DNA of 64,000 bases from Thermococcus sibiricus MM 739. GTDB lineage: Archaea; Methanobacteriota_B; Thermococci; Thermococcales; Thermococcaceae. Where the stretch lies: assembly GCF_000022545.1 (NCBI RefSeq), contig NC_012883.1, positions 1,356,276 to 1,420,275 on the forward strand. Direction: 5' to 3'. Below the pieces are notes generated by a model. The model did not search any database, was not told the DNA's origin, and was given only the letters and a program-made list of their open reading frames with translations. The first letter of the stretch is position 1; each line of letters opens with the position of its first letter. A program made the translations under genes and the position numbers. Positions 48,121 to 54,751 of the stretch are shown in pieces.

Positions 48121-48170
48121 CTGTTAGAATAAGCTAACGAATAATATCAGAAACTTTATCCTAACAGTAT
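48121..48170 (+). repeat. Left flanking repeat of the RiPP cluster
   Basis: This segment aligns with 51482-51537 on the other side of the cluster, in the same orientation. The first 36 positions align without gaps with about a dozen differences, and all of those differences are transitions; the end (TATCCTAACAGT versus TATTCTAAACAGT) aligns after a short gap. Each copy is also an imperfect palindrome: CTGTTAGAATAA here faces TTATCCTAACAG. Such diverged direct repeats suggest that the cluster was inserted or excised as a unit. Confidence 0.55.
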
Positions 48171-48217
48171 TTGATGGGAACTAGGGTTCATTTACATAAG
48201 CTCTCAATACCCAAAAG

Positions 48218-48796
48218 TTACTTTAATATTTCCACCAAAAACGCAATCTTATCATTGAAAAACGTATGAATGTTATGAGTCAAAAGTAACTTTAATAAGC
48301 TTATGGAGCATGTTTTAAGATTGGATGGATCTAATATTATGACTTCGTTCTCTAAGCATATCTCCTTTTTTTCTAAAAATACTCCACATACAGCATGTGA
48401 AGCCTCAAAAACACTTTCTCCTTTGTGAAGAAGCAAAAATACATATACTTCCCGTTCTGAGAATCCCAGTCCCCTCAATATAGAAGCCTCAAGAATAGAA
48501 ATTTGAAGACAATTCCCGCATCTTTGGCCTATGGTATTTAGAGGATGCAACTCATTATTATCTTTAATTGTTATAGTTGGGATGTAGCATATTTCTTTCA
48601 GTAGGTCTCTATGTAGCTTTTGAAGTCCTTTTTTATCATTCAACTTAATATTAGCAACCAGACGATTTGCAATATCGGGTATAATATACTTTGAAATCGC
48701 CAATGGAGGAACTTTGTAAAGTATTATTCTTTGACCATTATTGCAAAGAATAACCCTACAAACGTCATCATGGAAGCCGCTAATATAGTCAACCAT
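48218..48796 (-). CDS. Transglutaminase-fold cysteine peptidase of the RiPP cluster (putative leader peptidase)
   Basis: A 192-residue protein whose central part fits the transglutaminase-like fold: GNC96 in RCGNCLQISILEASILRGLG, then H134 in ASHAVCGVFL, then D156 in VIILDPSN, the order and spacing of a Cys-His-Asp triad. The helix and strand pattern resembles the McjB-type peptidase that removes leaders in lasso-peptide synthesis, though no lasso cyclase is present. Last gene of the operon. It overlaps the MFS gene by 73 bases; the ATG at 48796 follows GGAGGGTGG, the best ribosome site in the overlap. A TTG start beyond the overlap is possible but would remove a strand-rich N-terminus. Triad assignment is by eye; C93 is a second candidate. 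Confidence 0.65.
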   Translation of the reverse strand: MVDYISGFHDDVCRVILCNNGQRIILYKVPPLAISKYIIPDIANRLVANIKLNDKKGLQKLHRDLLKEICYIPTITIKDNNELHPLNTIGQRCGNCLQISILEASILRGLGFSEREVYVFLLLHKGESVFEASHAVCGVFLEKKEICLENEVIILDPSNLKTCSISLLKLLLTHNIHTFFNDKIAFLVEILK

Positions 48797-49899
48797 GGAT
48801 CCACCCTCCACAGCGCTCCCCATATTACGGGAGCAAAAATCCCAATTAAGCCGGGCAGAGTATTTAATGTGCCATAGGCAGTTGCTAAATACTCTTTTTG
48901 ATGTTTGGAAGTATAAACGCTATATGCAATGTTTGAGAGAGCCTCTCCAAAGAGCCCACTTAAAGCCAAGAATATGAGAGAATACGTGGGTGCATATTTG
49001 CTTAGGAGAGCAAACAGAGTCATCGTTATGCTATCCCCGAGGATATCTACAATAAAGGTCTTTTTGGGGCTGAGATAGTCCACCATAAAGCCCGCTACGA
49101 AGTACGCTACCAATACGAAAAATCTCGAAGCAGAGAAAACATTTACAATTACATCTGAATCGAGTTTCATCCAAGAGTCCAAGTAGGGATAAAGGAAAGT
49201 GTTGAAACACGAGCTGATAAATGCAGACAGACAGAAAAGGAGTGCTAACGGTGCGAGAGGGGTGTTTAACAGTTTTCTGAAGTCAGAATTTTTGATGCTA
49301 CTTATAATGTTCTTCTTTATCTCTGATGTAACTCCATTTAATGGACGCTTTTTAGGAAGAGTTTCCACGAGCATCAATCGAAAGAGAGATAAAATAAATA
49401 ACATCACTAACACGACGTACAAAACATATACAAAACCCAGCTTTTTAATTATCCAGTTCGTTAACATTGGACCAATAATCCATGCAACTGTGCTGGAGAC
49501 ATGAACCAATGAGAATACCCTACCCCGAATTTTTTCTTCTGTAGATTCAGCTATAAGTGCTGTAGTACCCGGACTAAAAAAGATTCCTATTGAGTGGAAG
49601 AGTATTAATGAAAGCATGATGGCGAGGGGATTTTTCATTAAAAGCAGTCCAAGAGTTGGTATCATGCTAAAAACAGACAACACTGCCATGGGTTTTCTCC
49701 CGAGACTATCGGCTATTAGTCCTCCAGAAAAGGAAAAGATTAAAGATAGGGCACCTGCTATAGACATTGAGAGTGCTAATTCAGAACTTCCCGCTTGATT
49801 GTTAACTAGTATAGGTAGGTATATGAAGAAATATGCTCTCACCATATTGATAGGAAAACCTGTTATTAGAATTATTAAGGGATTGTATTTGGGTTTCAT
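48724..49899 (-). CDS. MFS exporter of the RiPP cluster
   Basis: A 391-residue major-facilitator transporter with twelve predicted helices. The loop 2-3 signature reads GGLIADSLGRKPM (about 59-71), and the fifth-helix region (SSTVAWIIGPMLTNWII) carries the GP pair typical of drug-exporting MFS proteins. The second half repeats the pattern with VDYLSPKKTF. In this setting it is the likely exporter of the mature peptide. The ATG is preceded by GGTGATGAA, four bases after the radical SAM stop. AT-rich compared with the neighbouring translation genes. Confidence 0.82.
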   Translation of the reverse strand: MKPKYNPLIILITGFPINMVRAYFFIYLPILVNNQAGSSELALSMSIAGALSLIFSFSGGLIADSLGRKPMAVLSVFSMIPTLGLLLMKNPLAIMLSLILFHSIGIFFSPGTTALIAESTEEKIRGRVFSLVHVSSTVAWIIGPMLTNWIIKKLGFVYVLYVVLVMLFILSLFRLMLVETLPKKRPLNGVTSEIKKNIISSIKNSDFRKLLNTPLAPLALLFCLSAFISSCFNTFLYPYLDSWMKLDSDVIVNVFSASRFFVLVAYFVAGFMVDYLSPKKTFIVDILGDSITMTLFALLSKYAPTYSLIFLALSGLFGEALSNIAYSVYTSKHQKEYLATAYGTLNTLPGLIGIFAPVIWGALWRVDPWLTILAASMMTFVGLFFAIMVKE

Positions 49900-49903
49900 T
49901 TCA

Positions 49904-50971
49904 TCACCGTAACACTGAAGGATCTATAAATTCATGAGGAAACACTCCTTCCTCGAACAACTTTTGACATACTGGAAAGGACGCAGTAAATGATTTGTAC
50001 TCTTCATATGCAAATGCCGGACAAATATTTGCACAGTAGCTCCTTAGAATACATCCGCTGCAAATTCCTTGAAATTCATCAGGTTTTACTCTACGAAGCT
50101 CTCCTAAAAAACCTCTGCCACTATACCATATGTCTCTTAGGCTCTCTTCTTTTATATTTCCTATCACAGTCTCTGGGTATTCAATTCCTATGCCACATAA
50201 CGACACTCCTCCATCGGGTAAAATCCCAAGCATTTTTGTATAGTTGCATGCCATCCTTGAAATGTTTAGGTATCTCCTTCCGTATTTTGCGAGCAGATAA
50301 TGAGGTACCATAGACCATATTTTGCCAGGATATTTATCATATAGCTGGATTAAATACTCTATGAGTGTTTGGTATTGGGAGACAGACAGGGAAATATTAT
50401 TATGCCTAGCTCGGCCTATTGGGAGTATTGGATTAAATTTCACTGCCTTTGCTCCTAAACTCATAATTAAATCCGTTATCTCAAAAATGGAGTGTAAGTT
50501 GCGATTGAATACAGAAACTACAACAACTGGGGGTATACCTAGATCTCTAAGTTTTGGTATTACATCTAAAACCCTTCTGTATACTCTCTTCCCATGCCTG
50601 AACGCATTAAATTCAACTTCTGAGGGAAAATCTAAACTTAAACTTATGTCGATCTCATATTTTGCGAGCTCTTTTAATAGGGGTGGAGTAATTAGGGTTC
50701 CATTGGTTTCCAGCACTGTTTTAACCTTGCTGTTGTTTGCGACTTTTATAAGGGTTATTGCTAGATCACTTCGCAAAAGAGGTTCTCCTCCAGATATAAA
50801 AAGTGTATCAAGACCTAAGTCCAAGGCCTCATTAAAAGCATTAAGAAAATATTTGTCTTCCAGTTCGACCATAGGATATGTTCTACTAGCATTTATCCAA
50901 CAGTGCTCACATTGTAGGTTGCATGAACGTGTTAAATATACATGCAATATCTCTAGGGGTGGAGCATTCAT
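49904..50971 (-). CDS. Radical SAM/SPASM peptide maturase
   Basis: A 355-residue radical S-adenosylmethionine enzyme. The SAM-cluster cysteines are C17, C21 and C24 (CNLQCEHC), followed by the SAM-binding ISGGEPLL (59-66). The C-terminal SPASM domain has a full set of seven cysteines in the canonical spacing: C242 ... C259, then C304-x2-C307-x5-C313-x3-C317, then C335, enough for two auxiliary [4Fe-4S] clusters. Such enzymes install thioether or C-C links in RiPPs (sactipeptides, ranthipeptides, PQQ, mycofactocin). Its ATG overlaps the stop of the PqqD-like gene (ATGA), a fused recognition-maturase arrangement. The substrate is most likely the Cys-rich peptide encoded at 51304-51396. Confidence 0.9.
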   Translation of the reverse strand: MNAPPLEILHVYLTRSCNLQCEHCWINASRTYPMVELEDKYFLNAFNEALDLGLDTLFISGGEPLLRSDLAITLIKVANNSKVKTVLETNGTLITPPLLKELAKYEIDISLSLDFPSEVEFNAFRHGKRVYRRVLDVIPKLRDLGIPPVVVVSVFNRNLHSIFEITDLIMSLGAKAVKFNPILPIGRARHNNISLSVSQYQTLIEYLIQLYDKYPGKIWSMVPHYLLAKYGRRYLNISRMACNYTKMLGILPDGGVSLCGIGIEYPETVIGNIKEESLRDIWYSGRGFLGELRRVKPDEFQGICSGCILRSYCANICPAFAYEEYKSFTASFPVCQKLFEEGVFPHEFIDPSVLR

Positions 50972-51276
50972 TCACATGCCTCCTTATCGTTTTGGAGAAG
51001 GCCTAACTTTGACAAATGTTTAATAAACTCTAAAATGTCTTTGGTTATTATTTCAATGTCAATTTCTTCGTCTATGTCTTTCTTTACGTAATTTGCAATC
51101 TCTTTTATAGTTAAAGAGCCATTACTGTACTTTAGGACTAACTCCCCCATTTTATTAACCGTAAATATCCTTCCTGTAGAGTAATCATAGCATAATGCAT
51201 AATCTGAATAAGAAATTATATGGAGTGGTTTTATTTTGGGCTTATAAAAAGGAGAAAATAGAAGAGACTCTTCCAC
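50968..51276 (-). CDS. PqqD-like RiPP recognition protein
   Basis: A 102-residue stand-alone PqqD-like protein. After an N-terminal strand region (LHIISYSDYALCYDYSTGRIFTVNKMGE, in parts) comes the winged helix-turn-helix LVLKYSNGSLTIKEIANYVKK and a closing helix IITKDILEFIKHLSKLGLL. These RRE domains bind the leader of the precursor and present it to the maturase. It starts with GTG, seven bases after GGAGGT, 27 bases downstream of the precursor peptide stop, and its stop overlaps the radical SAM start. Confidence 0.8.
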   Translation of the reverse strand: MEESLLFSPFYKPKIKPLHIISYSDYALCYDYSTGRIFTVNKMGELVLKYSNGSLTIKEIANYVKKDIDEEIDIEIITKDILEFIKHLSKLGLLQNDKEACE

Positions 51277-51303
51277 AGTTCATACCTCCGCTACTGCTTT
51301 ACT

Positions 51304-51396
51304 TCACGTAACGCTAGGTCCGTTACAACAACCCCCTCCGGAACATGCCCTAACAATTTTGGTAAGTTCTTCTATTTTCGGCTTTTCATACTTCAT
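51304..51396 (-). CDS. Cysteine-rich RiPP precursor peptide, 30 residues
   Basis: A very short gene with a near-perfect ribosome site (GGAGGTGG, four bases before ATG 51396) and TGA stop at 51304-51306. The 30-residue product has a charged leader, MKYEKPKIEELTKIVR (residues 1-16), of the K-Y-x-x-P-x-I/V-E type seen in RiPP leaders, and a core A-C18-S-G-G-G-C23-C24-N-G-P-S-V-T rich in cysteine and glycine. It is the first gene of the operon with PqqD-like, radical SAM/SPASM, MFS and peptidase genes. The core suggests thioether cross-links at C18, C23 and C24. The mature structure and activity are unknown. Confidence 0.85.
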   Translation of the reverse strand: MKYEKPKIEELTKIVRACSGGGCCNGPSVT

Positions 51397-51433
51397 CTAA
51401 CCACCTCCGTTAGTTTTATAATTATTCTATATT

Positions 51434-51446
51434 ATTATATTTATTT
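51434..51446 (-). promoter_or_regulatory. TATA box of the RiPP operon
   Basis: The minus strand reads AAATAAATATAAT here, about 40-50 bases before the precursor ATG, which gives a leader of about 15 bases with GGAGGTGG. The region is extremely AT-rich, so the exact box is uncertain. Confidence 0.45.
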
Positions 51447-51451
51447 TTTTT

Positions 51452-51477
51452 GTTAACTTTTAGTTGTTAACTTTTAG
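51452..51477. repeat. Tandem 12-base repeat in the RiPP promoter
   Basis: GTTAACTTTTAG occurs twice exactly, at 51452-51463 and 51466-51477, separated by TT (14-base period). It lies immediately upstream of the RiPP TATA box. A partial third copy (GTTAAG) begins at 51484. Confidence 0.7.
51455..51471 (-). promoter_or_regulatory. SurR-type GTTn3AACn5GTT site in the RiPP promoter
   Basis: On the minus strand the bases read GTT-AAC-AAC-TAAAA-GTT, an exact fit to the SurR consensus. It overlaps the tandem repeat and lies just upstream of the TATA box, the same activating position as at the hydrogenase operon. Whether SurR or another regulator binds here is not shown by sequence. Confidence 0.45.
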
Positions 51478-51481
51478 AATA

Positions 51482-51537
51482 CTGTTAAGATAAGCTGATG
51501 GGCAATACTAGAAGTCTTGCTTAATATTCTAAACAGT
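51482..51537 (+). repeat. Right flanking repeat of the RiPP cluster
   Basis: Diverged direct copy of 48121-48170. It begins CTGTTAAGATAAGCT and ends TATTCTAAACAGT. The two copies bracket the whole operon including its promoter. The inner face of this copy and the end of the left copy also match as inverted repeats (TTATCTTAACAGTATT versus TTATCCTAACAGTATT). Confidence 0.55.
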
Positions 51538-51620
51538 GAATTCTTAGGCATCAAAGGTAAATTTCCGAACGAATAGTGTCTATTGGGATTACTACACAAA
51601 ATTCACGAAGCCTAGAATTC

Positions 51621-51740
51621 AAAGTTATTTTCTAACCTCAAACCAGCCCTCTCCTCTTAGCGTTTTTTCTTTCCAGCAGGGAAGTGTTATCTTTGAGTAT
51701 TCCAAATTTGGATCGTATACAACTACAACTTTATATACTT
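51621..51740 (-). pseudogene. Possible gene remnant (C-terminal fragment)
   Basis: The minus strand contains an open stretch of about 38 codons that reads like protein (YDPNLEYSKITLPCWKEK, then LRGEGWFEVRK and TAA) but has no usable start and is preceded by stops. It follows the beta-propeller-like gene on the same strand, so it could be the tail of a decayed neighbour. No match to a family was recognised. Confidence 0.35.
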
Positions 51741-51760
51741 AAAATTTTTTAGACTCCAAA

Positions 51761-52603
51761 TTAGAGCAGTGAATAGACTTTGTACGCCCTAATCTGTCCT
51801 GTATAGAAATCTTTCACGTATACCGTTTTGTTTACCACTACTACCTCTCTTGGGGTGTAATTTAACCTCTTGCATGCAAGCTTTATTAAATTCTTAGTAT
51901 AAACGCACAGTCCTCTTTTTTCATTCCCCTGGGGATTCACGAAGGAATACACTACTGCAACATACTTTTCTCCAGCTCCTACTCTAACAAGCATTCTTAA
52001 ATTTTCCCCTTTCCAAGGTTTTGCAGTCCTGATACCTTTTTCGAGTTTGTGCTCCTTTAGTAGATAAACATACCCCTCAGTAGTGGCAACATAGCTTAAA
52101 TCTCCTTTATCCTCAACGTCTGTTATTGATCCGGTTTTTGGGCAGAAATATCTGAAATTTCCATCTTCTACTTCAATCCAATAGACACACCCATCCCCAA
52201 GTATAATTTTCCCTTCATGATAAGACTCAAACCAGAGCCCCCTCCCAAGGTATCTTTCCCACTTTTTGTTCAATGCACTATCAAGAAAGACTATGTCAGT
52301 GCTGGGGGCATGAGGGTCTCCGGGATATCCAGCTATTAGGAGAACTCCCTCATGAAAGCAGAAGTATTCACCAAAGAACCCCTTAAGCGTGTATGTCTTC
52401 CCATTCACAGTAAAATTTACATAATTTTCCAGCCAGTTTCTCACTTCTTTAACCTCAATTTTTGCTGGACATTTCTCTAAATTTTCCTCTCCAAATTTGG
52501 GCATATTTTCGACTCTGGTTTCAATAATAATAGCCCTTGAGAAAAATACTGCATAGATTAGAAGAACAAGAACTGCTCCAAGGAGATACTTTTTAGGTCT
52601 CAT
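51761..52603 (-). CDS. Membrane-anchored beta-propeller-like protein
   Basis: A 280-residue protein with an N-terminal signal anchor (residues 5-25, KYLLGAVLVLLIYAVFFS in part) and an extracellular region with repeated strand patterns (EGVLLIAGYPGD, EGKIILGDGCVYWIEVEDGNFRYF, LSYVATTEGYVYLLKEHKL, EKYVAVVYSF), like a PQQ/WD40-type propeller of few blades. Six cysteines could form disulfides. The family is unknown to me. The ATG at 52603 follows GGGGGTCTGAG; the longer in-frame extension upstream overlaps the divergent promoter and is rejected. Divergent from the ATPase gene that follows. Confidence 0.65.
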   Translation of the reverse strand: MRPKKYLLGAVLVLLIYAVFFSRAIIIETRVENMPKFGEENLEKCPAKIEVKEVRNWLENYVNFTVNGKTYTLKGFFGEYFCFHEGVLLIAGYPGDPHAPSTDIVFLDSALNKKWERYLGRGLWFESYHEGKIILGDGCVYWIEVEDGNFRYFCPKTGSITDVEDKGDLSYVATTEGYVYLLKEHKLEKGIRTAKPWKGENLRMLVRVGAGEKYVAVVYSFVNPQGNEKRGLCVYTKNLIKLACKRLNYTPREVVVVNKTVYVKDFYTGQIRAYKVYSLL

Positions 52604-52678
52604 CTCAGACCCCCACAAAGGCGTTCCAACCATATAGTTAATAACATCAAAACCCAAATATCTTTTGGTGACAAAGAA

Positions 52679-53272
52679 ATGGGCGTCTATATCTTTACCC
52701 CCGAAGATCTTTTGAGGTATGAAACCATAACCAAGGACCAGCTTGAAGTGATTAAAGATGCCATACTAAAGAAGGGAGATATTCTTGTTGTTGGGACAAG
52801 CAGAGCTGGTAAAACAAAGCTTATCGAGGCAATGATTCACCTGATTCCAGACGAATGGGAAATAGTGGTTGTTACTGCCTATGGCGAGTTTAAACCATTC
52901 AAGAAGAACATCCATGTGATAGACACTGAGTTCAATGAGAAGAGCACCAAGCAGAGAACTGAGGAAGTTATAGAGGAAATCAAGAAGCTCAACCCGGACT
53001 ACGTCGTTATAGACACCCTCCATACGGTCGACATTCCCTATCTATTGGACAAAATAATCGATGATTATCCACTTATAATTTCCTCCCTTGTTCTATCGAG
53101 GGACTTACTTGAGGAAATAAAACACTGGCTTAGAATAGACGACAAGACCCTTGCGAGGTTTGAGCTGGTTATTGAGTTGTATAGAGACATAAAGAGCGGC
53201 CTTAGAAGAGTGAACGCAATATACAGAGTTGTTCAAAAAGATGGAAAAATAGAGCTGGAAAAGATCGCTTAA
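52679..53272 (+). CDS. P-loop ATPase related to secretion ATPases (VirB11/PilT-like core)
   Basis: A 197-residue single-domain ATPase. Walker A is VVGTSRAGKTKLIEAM (about 37-52), followed by Asp-box-like strands and Walker B YVVIDTLHTVD (about 104-114). The pattern after Walker A (IPDEWEIVVVTAYGEFKPF) resembles the type II/IV secretion ATPase fold but lacks its N-terminal domain and the usual Asp/His boxes. The partner is not visible nearby. It starts four bases after GGTGA and converges with the aminotransferase gene, overlapping by four bases. Confidence 0.65.
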   Translation: MGVYIFTPEDLLRYETITKDQLEVIKDAILKKGDILVVGTSRAGKTKLIEAMIHLIPDEWEIVVVTAYGEFKPFKKNIHVIDTEFNEKSTKQRTEEVIEEIKKLNPDYVVIDTLHTVDIPYLLDKIIDDYPLIISSLVLSRDLLEEIKHWLRIDDKTLARFELVIELYRDIKSGLRRVNAIYRVVQKDGKIELEKIA

Positions 53273-54414
53273 ACCTTTGCCTTCAATTCTTCTATTACTT
53301 CTTTTAAGTTCTGGAGCATCTCCTCAATGTCCTCAAAGGTCATATAGCCCATGTTTCCAATTCTGAAGGTCTTCTCCTTTATGCCCTCACCGTAGCCCTT
53401 GGCAAGCTCGAATCCTCTCTCACGCATTGCATTGTATACCTGATCACCCTTTATGCCCTCTGGAGTAAGCACAGCTGTTATTGTTGGGCTTTCGTAGCCG
53501 GGTTCTGCCAGAATATCGAGACCAATTTCCCTAACTCCGTTTCTTATCATCTCGCTTCTCTTTCTGTACATTTCGAGCCACTTCTCTTTTCCGCCCATCT
53601 TCTCGATTATTCTAAGCACGACGTTTAGACCAAACTCCTGGGGCATTGCTGGGGTCGAGGGTGGGCCCTGCTTTTCCTTCTGCACTTTTATATATCTTGG
53701 AATGTCAAAATACCATCCTCTCTCTTCCATTTTGTGGGCTATTTCAATAAATTCCTCGCTGAAGGCTCCAACGGCTAATCCCGGAGGCACACCAAAGGCT
53801 TTTTGGGAGCTTCCAAAAACAACATCGATTCCCCACTTGGTGAACTTTATGTCAGCTCCACCCATTGCGCTAACAGCGTCAACGAAAACAAGCTTATCGT
53901 GCTCTTTTGCTACTTTAGCCAACTCTGGCAGTGGGTTAAGAACACCGGTGGAGGTTTCATTATAAGTTATTGTGACGGCTTCAACATCAGGGTTTTTCTT
54001 TAAAGCCTCGTCGAGGTCTTCTGGCTTGACAGCCTTTCCGGGCTCGTATTCTAGGGTTACAGCTTTTCTTCCGTTGGTCTCTACAACCTGCTTGTACCTC
54101 TTTCCAAATGCTCCAATTATTGTTACAAGAACTTTTCCACCTTTGCTGATTCCGTTTCTAATGCTTGCCTCCATAACCCCTGTTCCAGAGCTTGGGAACA
54201 AGAGAACCTCTCCTTTTTCAACTTCAAGAAACTTTTTGAGCCTTTCAACTGTATCAACGTGCATTTGTTTGTATTCCTTCGCCCTGTGACTGAACATTTG
54301 AACCTTCATTATCTCGAGAACTTCTGGAAAACAGGCAACAGGCCCAGCTGTAAAAAGCTTATACTTGGGTTTGACTATCTCGTACACTTCTTTATAAGCA
54401 TCCTCAAACTGCAT
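53269..54414 (-). CDS. Class V aminotransferase (alanine/serine-glyoxylate type)
   Basis: A 381-residue PLP enzyme of fold type I, class V. The N-terminus has LFTAGPVACFPEVLEIM (about 20-36), the phosphate-binding FPSSGTGVMEASIRN (about 73-87), FVDAVSAMGG (about 176-185) and the PLP lysine in FGSSQKAFGVPPGLAV (about 199-214). It is a typical archaeal member of the serine-pyruvate / alanine-glyoxylate group; the exact donor and acceptor cannot be decided. A short palindrome-rich intergenic region separates it from the operon on its left side of transcription. Confidence 0.88.
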   Translation of the reverse strand: MQFEDAYKEVYEIVKPKYKLFTAGPVACFPEVLEIMKVQMFSHRAKEYKQMHVDTVERLKKFLEVEKGEVLLFPSSGTGVMEASIRNGISKGGKVLVTIIGAFGKRYKQVVETNGRKAVTLEYEPGKAVKPEDLDEALKKNPDVEAVTITYNETSTGVLNPLPELAKVAKEHDKLVFVDAVSAMGGADIKFTKWGIDVVFGSSQKAFGVPPGLAVGAFSEEFIEIAHKMEERGWYFDIPRYIKVQKEKQGPPSTPAMPQEFGLNVVLRIIEKMGGKEKWLEMYRKRSEMIRNGVREIGLDILAEPGYESPTITAVLTPEGIKGDQVYNAMRERGFELAKGYGEGIKEKTFRIGNMGYMTFEDIEEMLQNLKEVIEELKAKV

Positions 54415-54538
54415 AGTATCACCCAGTTAGATGATATCTTGTGGATATTAAAAACTTTAGCTTGGTTATTGTGAGCTGCCCACACTAAAGGGGGAGGTTT
54501 GAAAAGAAGAATATCACTCTCATTAATATATATCATAA

Positions 54539-54556
54539 CTGGAAATTTATTTCCAG
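54539..54556 (+). promoter_or_regulatory. GGAAn6TTCC palindrome, NrpR-type operator
   Basis: CTGGAAAT and ATTTCCAG form perfect 8-base arms around TT. The core GGAA-ATTTAT-TTCC fits the operator known for NrpR in Methanococcus. It lies just downstream of a TATA-like element, a repressor position. An NrpR-like regulator is encoded at the end of the downstream operon (59809-60804). Confidence 0.6.
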
Positions 54557-54657
54557 AATACTCAATCAAATAATGGAAAATTTTGACTTTTTAATACATT
54601 TTTAACATTTTTGGGAGATTAAAATTCTGCAAACACATTTTAAAAGTATATTCATCC

Positions 54658-54678
54658 AATTTTTAATATCAAAATTGA
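54658..54678 (+). repeat. Inverted repeat before the proximal TATA element
   Basis: CAATTTT and AAAATTG are 7-base arms with a 7-base spacer, eight bases before a TATA-like element. In such AT-rich DNA it may be chance; it is listed as a weak operator candidate. Confidence 0.3.
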
Positions 54679-54751
54679 CCAAAAGTTTTTTATATTTCAA
54701 AAGCATTCAAAAAAATGGAAATAAACTTCCACAACTTTAGGAGGTCCTACC

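Larger units (their letters stand above)
51421..51760. other. Intergenic region upstream of the RiPP operon
   Basis: 340 bases without an intact gene. It holds the RiPP promoter with tandem repeats, the right flanking repeat and, on the minus strand at 51621-51740, a gene-like fragment without a start. A TATA-like stretch (AAGTATATAAAG on the minus strand, about 51733-51744) lies at the head of that fragment. Confidence 0.6.
54415..54751. other. Regulatory intergenic region upstream of the AtuA/racemase operon
   Basis: 337 AT-rich bases with no gene. It contains a TATA-like TTAATATATAT (about 54523-54533) followed at once by a GGAAn6TTCC palindrome, a second inverted repeat CAATTTT/AAAATTG at 54658-54678 and a second TATA-like element TTTTTTATATTTC (about 54686-54698) closer to the gene. 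The leader could thus be about 200 or about 30 bases. Confidence 0.6.

Noticed and set aside
51210-51290. Alternative ATG (M-N-C-G-R...) at the ribosome site of the PqqD-like gene
   Set aside because: It lies directly on GGAGGT without spacing and in a different frame from the well-supported RRE protein that starts at GTG 51276.
48156-51493. Inverted 16-base match (one mismatch) between the flanking repeats, as for a transposon's terminal repeats
   Set aside because: No transposase is present and the match is explained by the palindromic nature of each direct-repeat copy; kept only as a note under the flanking repeats.
54490-54574. Short frame starting TTG after GGGGGAGGT in the intergenic region, about 24 codons
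   Set aside because: The ribosome site touches the start codon, the product shows no feature, and the frame crosses the GGAAn6TTCC operator.
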